A stretch of 64,000 bases of DNA. Source: Hymenobacter psoromatis (GTDB lineage Bacteria; Bacteroidota; Bacteroidia; Cytophagales; Hymenobacteraceae). Below are positions 1 through 9,646 of this stretch, one piece after another; position 1 is the first letter of the stretch; every line of letters starts with the position of its first letter. The translations under genes were made by a program, and so were the position numbers. The notes below the pieces were generated by a model. The model made no database searches, was not told where the DNA came from, and worked only from the letters and a program-made list of their open reading frames with translations. The DNA is taken from positions 558,001 through 622,000 of the forward strand of contig NZ_JAIFAG010000001.1 of assembly GCF_020012125.1 (NCBI RefSeq), given 5' to 3'.

Positions 1-761
1 AGCGCCTCACCCTTAGCCCCAATGATGATACCCTTCTGGCTATTGCGCTCCACGTAAATCACGCCCCGGATGCGGATAATATCGTCGTCTTCCTTAAACT
101 CTTCGATGGTGACTTCGCAACTGTATGGCACCTCTTTTTTATAGAGCTTGAAGATTTTCTCACGTACCATTTCGGCGGCAAAAAAGCGCTCGGGCTTATC
201 GGTCAGCTCGTCTTTGGGGTAGTAGGGCGGGTGAATGGGCAGGCTGGCCAGGGCCAGCTGCAACACGCGCTCGGTGCCGAAGGAGTTGAGGGCCGAAATG
301 GGCAGCACGTCGGTGGCGTTGGGCAGCTGCTCTTTCCAGTAGGCGAGCTTGGCTTCTACTTCGGCTTGGTCAGCCTGGTCTATCTTATTGACCAAGATGT
401 AGATGGGCGTGTCCACAGTATTGCGCAGGCGTTCCACCACGGGTTCTTCGTCGTGCTTTTCGTAGATGTCGGTGACGAATAAAATCACGTCTGCATCCTC
501 CAGCGACGAGTACACGAAGGCCATCATGGCGTTGTGCAGCTCGTATTTGGGCTGAATAATGCCGGGCGTATCGGAGTAAACCAGCTGAAAATCAGCGCCG
601 TTGAGAATGCCCAGGATGCGGTGGCGCGTGGTTTGGGCCTTGCTCGTAACGATGCTCAGGCGCTCGCCCACAAGCGCATTCATCAGCGTAGATTTGCCCA
701 CGTTGGGCTTGCCAATGATGCTGACAAAGCCGGCGCGATGCGGCGTAGGTTCGGGACTCAC
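1..761 (-). CDS. era: GTPase Era, 3' part cut by the window edge
   Basis: Era is an essential GTPase that binds the 3' end of 16S rRNA and helps mature the 30S subunit. The minus strand encodes the P-loop GKPNVGKST near residue 20, then a switch region with DTPG, NKID for guanine recognition, and finally a KH-domain segment containing VERNSQKGIIIG just before the edge. About 253 codons are present, so only the last few dozen residues are missing. The start is taken as GTG at 761, because an in-frame TAA lies five codons upstream and the next ATG falls inside or after the P-loop. It is divergent from hemH. Confidence 0.93.
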   Translation of the reverse strand, partial: MSPEPTPHRAGFVSIIGKPNVGKSTLMNALVGERLSIVTSKAQTTRHRILGILNGADFQLVYSDTPGIIQPKYELHNAMMAFVYSSLEDADVILFVTDIYEKHDEEPVVERLRNTVDTPIYILVNKIDQADQAEVEAKLAYWKEQLPNATDVLPISALNSFGTERVLQLALASLPIHPPYYPKDELTDKPERFFAAEMVREKIFKLYKKEVPYSCEVTIEEFKEDDDIIRIRGVIYVERNSQKGIIIGAKGEA

Positions 762-800
762 GATAAATATAAGTTAGGGATAGTTTTGAAAATCAGCCTG

Positions 801-808
801 CAAAGGTA
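801..808 (-). promoter_or_regulatory. Candidate -7 element for era
   Basis: The minus strand reads TACCTTTG, which fits the Bacteroidota -7 consensus TAnnTTTG, 40 bases upstream of the era GTG. No convincing TTTG is seen 19-20 bases further upstream, so this is only a partial promoter match. Confidence 0.35.
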
Positions 809-991
809 CGGCGGCTTTAAGCTGTTAGCAGTTGGCGGTTATCAGATAGCTTTTTTTGTAATCGGAATGAAGCCGAAAAGCTGCCTTTTTAGTTTAGGTA
901 GTAATCTGTATATGAAACGGGCTGCCAGCCGGCGGCGGCTAGCCTTTCAAAAGCTACCAGCTACCGGCCAACAGCTACCAGCCAAAGAATA

Positions 992-2029
992 ATGCCTACC
1001 CCCTCCCGCCGCATTGGCCTACTATTGGTGAACCTCGGCACGCCCGACTCGCCCCAAACCAGCGACGTGCGCCGCTACCTTAATGAGTTTCTGACTGACG
1101 GCCGCGTGGTAGACATGCCGGCCGCCGTGCGCTACCCCCTCTTTCGGGGGCTGATAGTGCCGCTACGGGCCCCCAAATCGGCCAAAATATACCAGGAGCT
1201 GTGGGATGCCGAGCGCGGCTCACCGCTGCTTTTCCACGGCCTCGACCTGAAAGCCGCGGTGCAGCAGGCGCTGGGCGAGGAGTACGTGGTGGCCTTCGGG
1301 ATGCGCTACCAGAAGCCCAGCATCGAGACGGCGCTGGAAGAGCTGCGCGCTGCGGCCGTGGACCGCATCATCGTCCTACCCCTGTTTCCGCAGTACGCGG
1401 CGGCCAGCACGGGCTCGGTCCAGGAGAAGGTGATGGATATTGTAAAAGACTGGTGGATAGTACCCAGCATTAACTTTATCAGCCAGTTTGCTACGGAGCC
1501 GGGCTTCATTGCCAGCATTGTGGCGCGGGGCCGGGCCGCGATGGCCGAGCGCTCGTTTGACCACGTAGTACTGAGCTACCACGGCATTCCAGAGCGGCAT
1601 GTGAAGAAGGGCGACCCCACCAACTACTGCCAGTTTGGGGCGTGCTGCAACTCGCTGACGCCGGCCAACCAATATTGCTACCGAGCGCAGTGTTTTGCCA
1701 CCTCGCGGCTAGTGGCGGCGGGCCTGGGCCTGCGCGACGACCAGTACACGGTGACGTTTCAGAGCCGCCTGCAAAGCCGCCTGCGTGACCCCTGGCTGAA
1801 ACCTTACACTGACGAGGTGCTCAAGGAATTTCCGGCCAAAGGCATTAAGAGCGTACTGGCCTTTTCACCGGCTTTTGTGGCCGACTGCCTCGAAACGACT
1901 ATCGAAGTCGGGATGGAATTCCGCGAATTGTTCGAGGAAAACGGCGGTGAGCATTGGCAGCTGGTGCCCTCGCTCAACTCGGAGCCGCAATGGATAGAAG
2001 CTGTGGCCAATATGGTCCGGCGTTCCTAG
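992..2029 (+). CDS. hemH: Ferrochelatase
   Basis: Ferrochelatase inserts ferrous iron into protoporphyrin IX, the last step of protoheme synthesis. The 345-residue protein begins with the family signature LLLVNLGTPDSP, carries SYHGIPERH with the catalytic histidine near residue 193, and ends with the SPAFVADCLET...E segment typical of the active-site wall. Several cysteines (ACC, QYC, QC) lie in residues 208-230, where some bacterial enzymes hold an Fe-S cluster; whether this one does cannot be told from sequence. The ATG at 992 is directly before the conserved N-terminus. It is divergent from era, and no operon partner is apparent. Confidence 0.96.
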   Translation: MPTPSRRIGLLLVNLGTPDSPQTSDVRRYLNEFLTDGRVVDMPAAVRYPLFRGLIVPLRAPKSAKIYQELWDAERGSPLLFHGLDLKAAVQQALGEEYVVAFGMRYQKPSIETALEELRAAAVDRIIVLPLFPQYAAASTGSVQEKVMDIVKDWWIVPSINFISQFATEPGFIASIVARGRAAMAERSFDHVVLSYHGIPERHVKKGDPTNYCQFGACCNSLTPANQYCYRAQCFATSRLVAAGLGLRDDQYTVTFQSRLQSRLRDPWLKPYTDEVLKEFPAKGIKSVLAFSPAFVADCLETTIEVGMEFRELFEENGGEHWQLVPSLNSEPQWIEAVANMVRRS

Positions 2030-2055
2030 TGCGTGGTTGTCGTTCAAACCAGAAA

Positions 2056-2451
2056 TCAGGAACCAGTAATCTCCAACGCTTGGCGCATGGCGGCCTCAAA
2101 CTCGGCGGGCAGAATGAAGTCCAAGAATAGCGGGTAGGCATGCACGGTAGCTTGGCTAAGGGCCGTGACGAACACGCTGCTACCCTCTGTGTCGAGGTTG
2201 ACGGCAGTCAACGGCAGCAGGATGTGCTGGTCGGCGTGGGGCGCGGGCAGCGGCAGGCCGGGCAAGCCAGCGGCTAGCTCCACGTCGAGGTACAACACGC
2301 GCCGGGCGGCGGGGTCAACCAGCAGTTCGTGCACCGTGCCGAGGGGTAGACCGTCGCGGCCGCGCACGACCCAGCCGCGCGGGTCGGGGTCGCCGGGCAC
2401 CATTTCGAAGGTGGGCAGGTCACGCAGGCGACGTAGCAGGGGAGGGTTCAT
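2056..2451 (-). CDS. PRC-barrel domain protein
   Basis: A 131-residue protein that looks like a PRC-barrel (photosynthetic reaction centre H-type) fold. Residues 25-60 contain the pattern GWVVRGRDGLPLGTVHELLVD, followed by a beta-strand with a tail end ARRVLYLDVEL. PRC-barrel proteins are small, soluble, and often linked to stress, envelope or RNA-binding roles; no specific function can be assigned. It starts 19 bases after the stop of the upstream minus-strand gene, so the two are probably cotranscribed. There is no signal peptide. Confidence 0.7.
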   Translation of the reverse strand: MNPPLLRRLRDLPTFEMVPGDPDPRGWVVRGRDGLPLGTVHELLVDPAARRVLYLDVELAAGLPGLPLPAPHADQHILLPLTAVNLDTEGSSVFVTALSQATVHAYPLFLDFILPAEFEAAMRQALEITGS

Positions 2452-2470
2452 ATACTTGCTAGCGTGGAAG

Positions 2471-3106
2471 TTAAAGCACGTCGGCAGCGGGGTAACTCAT
2501 AGTATTGAGCAGGCTGGCCGCATTACGCAGGTATTCTTGGTTCTGCGCTTGCTCGGCGGGCGTAGTATCGCGGCCCGAAAGCTGGGTAGCTTGGCGCACG
2601 AGACCGTTGGCTTCGGCATCGAGGTTGGGGTAGGCCTTTTGCTGCACCGCCAGCAGCAGGTTGGCGGCGGCCACTAGGCCGGGGCGCAGGCTCGCCCGCG
2701 GGTCGCCATCTTCGAGGCGGGCGGTGGCGCTGGTAAAATTGTCGCGCTGCTCGCGCACGGTAGCATCGTCGCGCAGGTCGGGCCGGTCCACGAGCTGCGT
2801 GAGGGCAGGGCTGAGCCGAAGCAGCGCCGCGCGGGCGGGACTAGCGGCGGTAGCGGGCGGCGCGGTAGCAGCCGAGTCGGTCGCCAGGGGTACGGCCCGC
2901 ACCAACGAGTCGGCGGAGGCGGAGGCACCGGGCGGCAGGCCAGGGGCCGGCGCGGTAGCTGAGGCTGGCACGGGCCGGGCCGGCTCGTCGGCTGGGTCGG
3001 GCCGCAGGAAGAAATAAGTCGCCGCGGCCAGCACCAGCAGCGCGAGGGCGACCAGCAGCCAAGGGCTCGGGGCCGACTTTTTGGGTTGAATACGCAGTTC
3101 GGCCAT
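2471..3106 (-). CDS. Hypothetical single-pass membrane protein
   Basis: I do not recognise a family. From the ATG at 3106 the 211-residue protein has a short basic N-terminus (MAELRIQPKKS), one membrane segment at about residues 16-35 (WLLVALALLVLAAATYFFL), a long Pro/Ala/Ser linker at about 40-95, and a mostly helical C-terminal domain from about 100 with many Arg, Asp and Gln residues. The open frame continues upstream to a GTG at 3232, but that stretch is not protein-like and abuts the divergent gene at 3233, so the internal ATG is preferred. It is probably cotranscribed with the PRC-barrel gene. Confidence 0.6.
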   Translation of the reverse strand: MAELRIQPKKSAPSPWLLVALALLVLAAATYFFLRPDPADEPARPVPASATAPAPGLPPGASASADSLVRAVPLATDSAATAPPATAASPARAALLRLSPALTQLVDRPDLRDDATVREQRDNFTSATARLEDGDPRASLRPGLVAAANLLLAVQQKAYPNLDAEANGLVRQATQLSGRDTTPAEQAQNQEYLRNAASLLNTMSYPAADVL

Positions 3107-3232
3107 TGGAGCAACGGGAGGGGGTAGGCCCTGCTTACGCACGGGGCCGGGCAGCAGTTGGGGCAGACCAATGCAAATTTCGCCCCTAACCCAGCCTATG
3201 TTTACGGTTGATTTCACCTGGCTTTCACTCAC

Positions 3233-4222
3233 ATGGCGATTCCTACCGCCCGCTTACTAGCCCGGCTCGTGGCCGACGACCTGCTACCCCCCGCCCAGGC
3301 CGCTGCCATCGCCGACGATGAACGTACCCGGCCCTTCTCGCTGCACTACGAGCTGCGGGCGCTGCTTTATGTGGGTAGCGTGCTGCTAGTGGGCGGCCTG
3401 GGCGTGCTCATCTACGAAAACCGCGATAGTCTGGGGCAGGAAGCTATTACGGCCCTCATCGCCCTGCTGATGGTAGCCAGCTTTACCTACGCGGCGCGGC
3501 ACCGGCCGGCTTTTACCTGGGGCGAGGCCCCACGCACGCGTATCGCCGCCGACTACCTGCTGCTGCTCGGCTGCCTCTTGTTTTTAGTGCTAGAGGGCTA
3601 CGTGCAGTACGCCTACGGCGTGTTTGGCACCCGCTACGGGCTGGTGACGCTACTACCAGCCGTGCTGTTTTTTGCCCTGGCCTACCGCTACGACCACCGG
3701 GGCGTGCTCAGCATGGCCGTTACGGCGCTGGCCGCCTGGGTAGGGGTAAGCGTGGCCCCGCTGGCGGTATTTCAGAACACCGATTATCTTCAGGCCATCC
3801 TCAGCCGGCCGGCGCTGGGGCTGGGCCTGGCGCTGGTGGCCGCCGGGCTGGCCTCGGAGCGCTGGCAGCGCAAGGCGCATTTTGCTTATACGTATTTGCT
3901 GCTGGGTAGCAATCTGGCGCTGCTATCGGCCACCAGCCTATTTTTTGAGCGTACGGGGCTGGCAGCTGTTAGCTGCTGGCTGCTGGTACTGGGTATTTGC
4001 GCGGGACTGGTCTGGTATGCCCGGCGTACGCAGTCGTATTTATTTTTGCTACTAGCTGTGGGCTACAGCTACGTGGTGGGCACGGTAGGCCTGTATAGGT
4101 TGCTGCAAGCCGGGCAGTTGGAGGATTTACTGTTTGGCTTAGGCGCGCTCTACTTTCCGCTCACGCTCGGCGCGCTGGTGCTGTTTTTTGTCAAAATTAA
4201 AAAAATCCTGCGTCTCAAATGA
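3233..4222 (+). CDS. DUF2157-type integral membrane protein
   Basis: A 329-residue polytopic membrane protein. The N-terminal 45 residues form a soluble helical hairpin (ARLVADDLLPPAQAAAIADDE) typical of DUF2157, followed by about nine hydrophobic segments and a basic C-terminal end (KIKKILRLK). Members of this family are uncharacterised. The next gene starts within this gene's stop codon (ATGA at 4219-4222), so translation is probably coupled and the two products may work together. Confidence 0.75.
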   Translation: MAIPTARLLARLVADDLLPPAQAAAIADDERTRPFSLHYELRALLYVGSVLLVGGLGVLIYENRDSLGQEAITALIALLMVASFTYAARHRPAFTWGEAPRTRIAADYLLLLGCLLFLVLEGYVQYAYGVFGTRYGLVTLLPAVLFFALAYRYDHRGVLSMAVTALAAWVGVSVAPLAVFQNTDYLQAILSRPALGLGLALVAAGLASERWQRKAHFAYTYLLLGSNLALLSATSLFFERTGLAAVSCWLLVLGICAGLVWYARRTQSYLFLLLAVGYSYVVGTVGLYRLLQAGQLEDLLFGLGALYFPLTLGALVLFFVKIKKILRLK

Positions 4223-5394
4223 GCTGGTACGCCTACCCCCTGGCATGGGCCGAAAACGATGCCCTGCGCCAAGCCGCCCGGCGCTGGCAGCGCCGCGGCC
4301 TGCTCACGGCCGCCCAGCAAGTGGCCATCGAGGCGGCCTACCCGATGGGCTACGAGCGCCCAATCCTGTTTTTGCGCGTTGGCCTCTTCATAGCCTCCCT
4401 CTTTGGTATTGGCAGCCTGGCCGGGATGGCCGGGACACTAACTGGCTTTGATGTCAGTCCGATTTTATATAGCATATTAATTATAATTGGCTGCCTGGTT
4501 GGTCTGGAGCTAGTCATCAAAAATTTTCGCCACTACCGCTCGGGCCTTGATAATGCGCTGCTCTACTGCGCGCTGCTGGCTTGGGGGTTCTTAGTGGCGT
4601 ATGGGCTGCGCGACGTGCTATCCGACTCGCTCGGCAACCCCGCGCTCTGGCTCTGGCTGCTGCCCGTGCTGCTGGTGCTACTGGCCGCCCTGCTCCGCTA
4701 CGCCGACCCGATAGTGGCCGCCGCCACGTTCGTAATAGCTTTATCCTTACTAGCTAATGGCCTATTGCAAAGTAGCGCCGGCCGGCTGCTCCTACCCTTT
4801 GCCGTGCTGGCAGCCAGCGGCGCGCTGCTGCTGGCGCTGCGGCGGCTGCCGGCGCGGGCTGATTATTTCTACTACCGCTCGGCCGGGCTGGTGCTGCGTA
4901 CGTTGGGCCTGGCCACGCTTTACCTGGCCGGCAACTACTTGGTAGTGCGCGAGGGCAACGCCGAGCTGCTGGGAGGGGGTAGCCCTTCGGCCGAGATTCC
5001 GCTGGCCTTCCTGTTTTGGGCTTTCACGGCGGGTATTCCCTTGCTATATATAATGCTGGGCCTGCGCCGCCACGACCGGCTACTGCTGAGCATGGGCCTG
5101 CTGGCGCTGGCGTTTTCGCTCTTCACGTTGCGCACGTACCACTCGCTGCTGCCGCCGGCGGTAGCGTCGGCCATCGGCGGGGCGCTGCTACTGGCCGTGG
5201 CCCTGGCGGCGCTGCGCTACCTGCGCACCCCGCGCCACGGCCTCACCGCCGCCGCCGATGAAGACGCGGAACCTCACTTCAAGCTCGAAACCCTCCTCAC
5301 CGCCCAAACGGCCCACGCGCCCGCCGCGCCCGAAGCCGGCTTCCAGTTCGGCGGCGGCCACTCGGGCGGCGGCGGGGCCGAAGGGCAATTTTAA
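4219..5394 (+). CDS. Integral membrane protein paralogous in layout to the DUF2157 protein, glycine-rich tail
   Basis: A 391-residue membrane protein with the same layout as its upstream neighbour: an N-terminal soluble hairpin (RRWQRRGLLTAAQQVAIEAAY) and then about ten hydrophobic segments. After the last one come about 60 soluble residues ending in a glycine-rich tail (GGGHSGGGGAEGQF), resembling the Gly/Ser tails of TPM/YgcG-type membrane proteins. Its start overlaps the preceding stop by four bases. No function is known; domain DUF4401 is a possible label that I cannot confirm by eye. Confidence 0.72.
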   Translation: MSWYAYPLAWAENDALRQAARRWQRRGLLTAAQQVAIEAAYPMGYERPILFLRVGLFIASLFGIGSLAGMAGTLTGFDVSPILYSILIIIGCLVGLELVIKNFRHYRSGLDNALLYCALLAWGFLVAYGLRDVLSDSLGNPALWLWLLPVLLVLLAALLRYADPIVAAATFVIALSLLANGLLQSSAGRLLLPFAVLAASGALLLALRRLPARADYFYYRSAGLVLRTLGLATLYLAGNYLVVREGNAELLGGGSPSAEIPLAFLFWAFTAGIPLLYIMLGLRRHDRLLLSMGLLALAFSLFTLRTYHSLLPPAVASAIGGALLLAVALAALRYLRTPRHGLTAAADEDAEPHFKLETLLTAQTAHAPAAPEAGFQFGGGHSGGGGAEGQF

Positions 5395-5437
5395 TAAGTA
5401 TTCGTTAAATAGTACCCCTGCGTTTCCTGCTAATTAA

Positions 5438-6418
5438 TTAGCCAAACGCGAGCGCTGGCTCGACTGCATACTTTAATTTAGGCAGCATATTCAATAAATG
5501 CAGCGCATTGGCCACGCAGTCGCGGGCGCTGTAATGCGTATCCAGAAAAATAGTTTTCCCCTGATAGGTCAATTGCTGGGAGCTGCGCTCTTTGCCCGAA
5601 TAGTGCCAGCTCAGAAGCACCGTTTTTTTGCCGGCTTTATCTGGCAGCGGAATGGTCAGTTTATTTTGGCTGTGCAAAACCAAGTCGGCCGCTTTTATCA
5701 GAATATCCTTCCACGTGTTGAGAGCGTGTTCCTGGCCATCGGGCAGGCGCAGCCACTGCGGTTTGCCAAGTTGCTTGGCAGGGTCGGTGAGGTCAACAGC
5801 GAGGGGGTAGTATTTTTTAGACAGTATGGGCGCCGAAGTATTGCTGACTTGGCGCGACTGAACCTTGGCGACGGACAGAGCAAAAGCAGCCCCTGGGGCA
5901 GAGGCTATGGTAGGAGCCGTCCTGAGGCCGTGCCCGCTATGGGCAGCATCCAACAGCTGAAGCAGTTGCAAGGCTGCTGGAAGCAACTGGTCGGCGCGCA
6001 GTTCAATAGTCGAAGTAGGCTCGTAGTGCGAATGGCCGGGCGAGTAGCAGTGCCAGTTCAGCCCATCAGTGATAAAAAACGAAACTGGCTTTAGCGAAAA
6101 GGCATAGCCAATTAGCGCGCCTACGTGGCCTAGCTTGTCAAGACTTTCGCCCAATTTCTTTGCCTCTACTACCGACTGGATAGCGCCTGCCGGGCCTTTC
6201 AGCACATAATCCAGCGACTGCTTATTTTCGACGGTGCGCTCGGGCTCTACCATGCGCACGTCGGCGGTGTCCCAGCCCAGCGCCCGCAGTACTGGGTCGA
6301 TGAGCGCAGCGCGAGTGGCCGCTTCGTTTTTGCTTAGGAGCGCATGGTTTTGCTCGGCTTGGTGGCAAACATTGGCCAGCGCGGCGACCAGCGCGGCGAG
6401 TGGACTAGGGGCGGGCAT
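5438..6418 (-). CDS. HsdR-N-like nuclease-fold protein, stand-alone
   Basis: The N-terminal half (residues 25-160) matches the type I restriction HsdR N-terminal-like fold (HSDR_N_2). It has the RAALIDPVLRALGWD helix, then SLDYVL and VVEAKK, which give the D...ExK core of the PD-(D/E)XK nuclease superfamily, then FFITDGLNWHCYSP. The C-terminal 130 residues (about 195-326) form a separate domain I cannot assign. No HsdM, HsdS or helicase partner is nearby. The gene is divergent from uvrA. It could be a solitary nuclease, a phage-defence remnant, or a non-catalytic reader; intact acidic and lysine residues favour an active fold. Confidence 0.68.
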   Translation of the reverse strand: MPAPSPLAALVAALANVCHQAEQNHALLSKNEAATRAALIDPVLRALGWDTADVRMVEPERTVENKQSLDYVLKGPAGAIQSVVEAKKLGESLDKLGHVGALIGYAFSLKPVSFFITDGLNWHCYSPGHSHYEPTSTIELRADQLLPAALQLLQLLDAAHSGHGLRTAPTIASAPGAAFALSVAKVQSRQVSNTSAPILSKKYYPLAVDLTDPAKQLGKPQWLRLPDGQEHALNTWKDILIKAADLVLHSQNKLTIPLPDKAGKKTVLLSWHYSGKERSSQQLTYQGKTIFLDTHYSARDCVANALHLLNMLPKLKYAVEPALAFG

Positions 6419-6533
6419 GAAAGAGAAGTAAGTAGTCGGTCTGCAATGATAAAGCTAGTTGTGGGCATGTGCCAGGCCCGACCTTTACGCCCCTGCCGAA
6501 ACCTTCCGCCCCGCTTGTGCGGTTATCCCATTC

Positions 6534-9380
6534 ATGTCCGACAATTCCGCTCTGCAAGTGGCCGCCCCGGCCCACGACGAAATCGACCTCCTCGACCCGC
6601 GCCAGTTTATTGTTATTAAAAACGCTAGGGTCCATAATCTGAAAAACCTAAGCGTAGCGCTGCCCCGCAACAAGTTTATCGTGGTCACCGGCCTCTCGGG
6701 CTCGGGCAAGTCGAGCCTGGCGTTTGATACCTTGTATGCTGAGGGTCAGCGTATGTACGTGGAAAGCCTGAGCAGCTACGCCCGCCAGTTTCTGGGCCGC
6801 ATGGACAAGCCCGACGTGGACTACATCCGGGGTATTTCGCCGGCTATCGCCATCGAGCAGAAGGTCAGTATCAAGAACAACCGCTCGACGGTGGGCACCA
6901 GCACTGAGATTTACGACTACCTCAAGTTGCTGTTTGCGCGGGTGGGCCGCACGTTTTCGCCCATCAGCGGCGAGCAGGTGCGCAAAGATTCGGTGGCCGA
7001 TGTGGTCGATTATTTATTCTCCCTACCCCCCGATACGCGGGTGACGATACTGGCCCCGCTGCTGCGCACCGAGCCCGACCGCCCCATGAGCAAGGAGCTG
7101 GATTTGCTGCTGCAAAAAGGCTACGGCCGCGTGGTGCTGGCCAGCGGTGAGAATGCGTTTATCGAGGACCTTGTGGGCGAAGGCAAGCCCGAAATAACGG
7201 GCGACGTGTTCATCCTCATCGACCGCGCCGCCGTGCAGCCGGATGACGAAGACCTGCAATTCCGCCTCTCCGACTCGGTGCAGACCGCCTTTTTTGAGGG
7301 CCACGGCACCTGCCTTGTGAAGCTGGATGACGAGACACGCATGTTCTCCGATAAGTTTGAGCTGGACGGCGAAGTGTTCGAAGAGCCGAGCGTTAACTTC
7401 TTCTCTTTCAATAACTCCTACGGCGCCTGCCACACCTGCGAGGGCTTTGGCTCGGTGCTGGGTATTGACGAGGATTTGGTGATTCCCGACAAAAGTATGA
7501 CGGTGTATGAGGGCGCGATTGCGCCCTGGCGCACCGAAAAGCAGGGCGAGTGGCTGAAGCCGCTGCTGAAGAACGGCATCCGGTTCGACTTCCCCATTCA
7601 CCGCCCCTACAACGACCTGAACGCCGCCGAGCAGCGCCTGCTGTGGACTGGTAATAAGTATTTTGAGGGCCTGGACGCCTACTTTAAGTGGGTAAGCGAG
7701 CAGACCCACAAAATTCAGTACCGCGTGCTGCAAAGCCGATACCGGGGCCGCACCGTGTGCCCCGACTGCCGCGGCACGCGTCTGCGCAAAGACGCGCAGT
7801 ACGTGAAAATCGACGGCCGCAGCATCACCGATTTGGTGCTCCTACCCATCTCCGAGGCGCTCACGTTCTTCTCCACCCTGAGCCTGAGCGAGCACGATAT
7901 GGCGGTAGCCGACCGCCTGCTGGCCGAAATCACCAACCGCCTGGGCTACCTGGATAGGGTAGGGCTGGGATACCTGACTCTCAATCGCTTAAGTAACACG
8001 CTGAGCGGTGGCGAGAGCCAGCGCATTTCGCTGGCTACGTCGCTGGGCTCGGCGCTGGTGGGCTCGATGTACGTGCTCGATGAGCCCAGCATTGGCTTGC
8101 ATCCTAAGGATGCCGAGCAGCTGATTGGTGTGCTGCGCTCGCTGCAAGAAATGGGCAATACGGTAGTGGTGGTGGAGCACGAAGAGAAGATGATGGCGGC
8201 CGCCGACCAGATTATCGACATCGGCCCTGAGGCCGGCAGCGGCGGCGGTCACCTCATGTTTCAGGGCACTTTCCCGGAGCTGATGCGGGATACCGAAACC
8301 TACACCGGTAAGTACCTGAGCGGGCTGCTCGAAGTGGCGGTGCCCACTACCCGCCGACCCTGGCGCAACGCGCTGGAACTGACCGGTGCGCGCGAAAATA
8401 ACCTCAAGAATGTGACCGTCAAGATTCCGTTGGGCGTGATGACGGTGGTCACCGGCGTATCGGGCTCGGGTAAATCGACGCTCATCCGGCGCATTCTGGC
8501 CCCAGCGCTCATGAAGATGCTGGGCGGCGGCGCGGGCGAAACCACCGGTAAGTTTGACCGCCTGCTGGGCGTGAACGGCCAGGTAACGCACGTCGAGTTC
8601 GTGGACCAAAATCCCATTGGCAAGTCGTCGCGCTCGAATCCGGTGACGTATGTAAAGGCCTACGACACCATTCGGACGCTATTTTCGGAGCAGCCGCTGG
8701 CCAAGGCGCGGGGCTATAAACCGTCGCACTTCTCGTTCAACGTGGAGGGCGGGCGCTGTGAGGTGTGCCAAGGCGAGGGCCAAGTCAAAATCGAGATGCA
8801 GTTCATGGCCGACATCTACCTGACCTGCGAGAGCTGCGGCGGCCACAAGTTCAAGCAGGACATTCTGGAAGTCAAATTTCAGGACAAGAACATTTACGAG
8901 GTGCTCGACCTGACGGTGGAAGACGCCGTGGAGTTCTTTAAAGGCCAGCCCAAAGTAGCCGAGCGTCTGCGCCCACTATTGGATGTAGGCCTAGGCTACA
9001 TCCGCCTCGGGCAGTCGGCCAATACGCTCAGCGGCGGCGAGGCTCAGCGCGTGAAGCTGGCCAGTTTCCTCACCAAAGGCGCTACGCTCCAGCAGGATAA
9101 GATTCTATTTATCTTCGATGAGCCGAGCACCGGCCTGCACTTCCACGACATTGCCAAACTGCTTTCGGCCCTGAACGCGCTAGTGGAGCAGGGCAATTCG
9201 GTGCTCATCATTGAGCACAACGTGGACATCATCAAGTGCGCCGACTGGCTCATCGACCTCGGCCCCGAGGGCGGCATCAACGGCGGGCACTTGCTGTTTG
9301 AGGGCACGCCCGAGCAGCTGGTGAAGCTCAAGGATACGAACCACACGGCGCGATTCCTAGCAGATAAGGTGGCGGGATAG
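6534..9380 (+). CDS. uvrA: Excinuclease ABC subunit A
   Basis: UvrA is the damage-recognition ATPase of nucleotide excision repair and loads UvrB. This 948-residue protein has both ABC ATPase modules: Walker [10 protein letters not shown] near residue 52 and GVSGSGKST in the second half, with signatures LSGGESQR and LSGGEAQR. The insertion zinc fingers CHTC...CPDC and CEVC...CESC are present. The ATG at 6534 is chosen over an upstream GTG at 6459 because similarity begins right after it and the intervening residues are not protein-like. The gene appears monocistronic. Confidence 0.97.
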   Translation: MSDNSALQVAAPAHDEIDLLDPRQFIVIKNARVHNLKNLSVALPRNKFIVVTGLSGSGKSSLAFDTLYAEGQRMYVESLSSYARQFLGRMDKPDVDYIRGISPAIAIEQKVSIKNNRSTVGTSTEIYDYLKLLFARVGRTFSPISGEQVRKDSVADVVDYLFSLPPDTRVTILAPLLRTEPDRPMSKELDLLLQKGYGRVVLASGENAFIEDLVGEGKPEITGDVFILIDRAAVQPDDEDLQFRLSDSVQTAFFEGHGTCLVKLDDETRMFSDKFELDGEVFEEPSVNFFSFNNSYGACHTCEGFGSVLGIDEDLVIPDKSMTVYEGAIAPWRTEKQGEWLKPLLKNGIRFDFPIHRPYNDLNAAEQRLLWTGNKYFEGLDAYFKWVSEQTHKIQYRVLQSRYRGRTVCPDCRGTRLRKDAQYVKIDGRSITDLVLLPISEALTFFSTLSLSEHDMAVADRLLAEITNRLGYLDRVGLGYLTLNRLSNTLSGGESQRISLATSLGSALVGSMYVLDEPSIGLHPKDAEQLIGVLRSLQEMGNTVVVVEHEEKMMAAADQIIDIGPEAGSGGGHLMFQGTFPELMRDTETYTGKYLSGLLEVAVPTTRRPWRNALELTGARENNLKNVTVKIPLGVMTVVTGVSGSGKSTLIRRILAPALMKMLGGGAGETTGKFDRLLGVNGQVTHVEFVDQNPIGKSSRSNPVTYVKAYDTIRTLFSEQPLAKARGYKPSHFSFNVEGGRCEVCQGEGQVKIEMQFMADIYLTCESCGGHKFKQDILEVKFQDKNIYEVLDLTVEDAVEFFKGQPKVAERLRPLLDVGLGYIRLGQSANTLSGGEAQRVKLASFLTKGATLQQDKILFIFDEPSTGLHFHDIAKLLSALNALVEQGNSVLIIEHNVDIIKCADWLIDLGPEGGINGGHLLFEGTPEQLVKLKDTNHTARFLADKVAG

Positions 9381-9424
9381 CTTTGCAGGCAGCGTCGTAA
9401 GTTGATACTCAAAATCAAGCCGCT

Positions 9425-9646
9425 ATGATAGCAGAAGAAAAAAAACAGCAACTGCTGACCGTTATCGCGCAGCTGGAGGACGAAGCGGCTTTCGATAAGA
9501 TTGAGGCGATGGTGCAGGAAGTGCTGCATCCACAGCGCCAGCGGGGGAAAGCGGGTTTTTTGCGAGGCTCAATCAGTTACCTGACCGCTAATTGGGATGC
9601 ACCGTTAACTGACTGGAAGCACCAGCATGAGATAAGTTGCTCGTGA
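9425..9646 (+). CDS. DUF2281-like antitoxin of a VapBC-type pair
   Basis: A 73-residue protein with a helical N-terminus (EKKQQLLTVIAQLEDEAAFDKIEAM) and a C-terminal segment KAGFLRGSISYLTANWDAPLTDW, which resembles the toxin-binding tail of Bacteroidota DUF2281 antitoxins. Its TGA stop overlaps the GTG start of the following PIN-domain frame (GTGA at 9643-9646), the classic arrangement of a toxin-antitoxin operon. The toxin is broken here, so the antitoxin may be an orphan. Confidence 0.6.
   Translation: MIAEEKKQQLLTVIAQLEDEAAFDKIEAMVQEVLHPQRQRGKAGFLRGSISYLTANWDAPLTDWKHQHEISCS

Noticed and set aside
12..990. AGCTACCAGCTACCGGCC-type microrepeats upstream of hemH (about 945-985)
   Set aside because: Short and irregular; no clear structure or recurrence elsewhere in intergenic DNA.
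534..992. Open frame on the plus strand opposite era, and many other long opposite-strand frames
   Set aside because: They mirror well-recognised genes and have low-complexity composition typical of antisense frames in GC-rich DNA.
6459..6533. 25-residue N-terminal extension of UvrA
   Set aside because: It begins with a GTG, is not conserved in the family and has no protein-like pattern.
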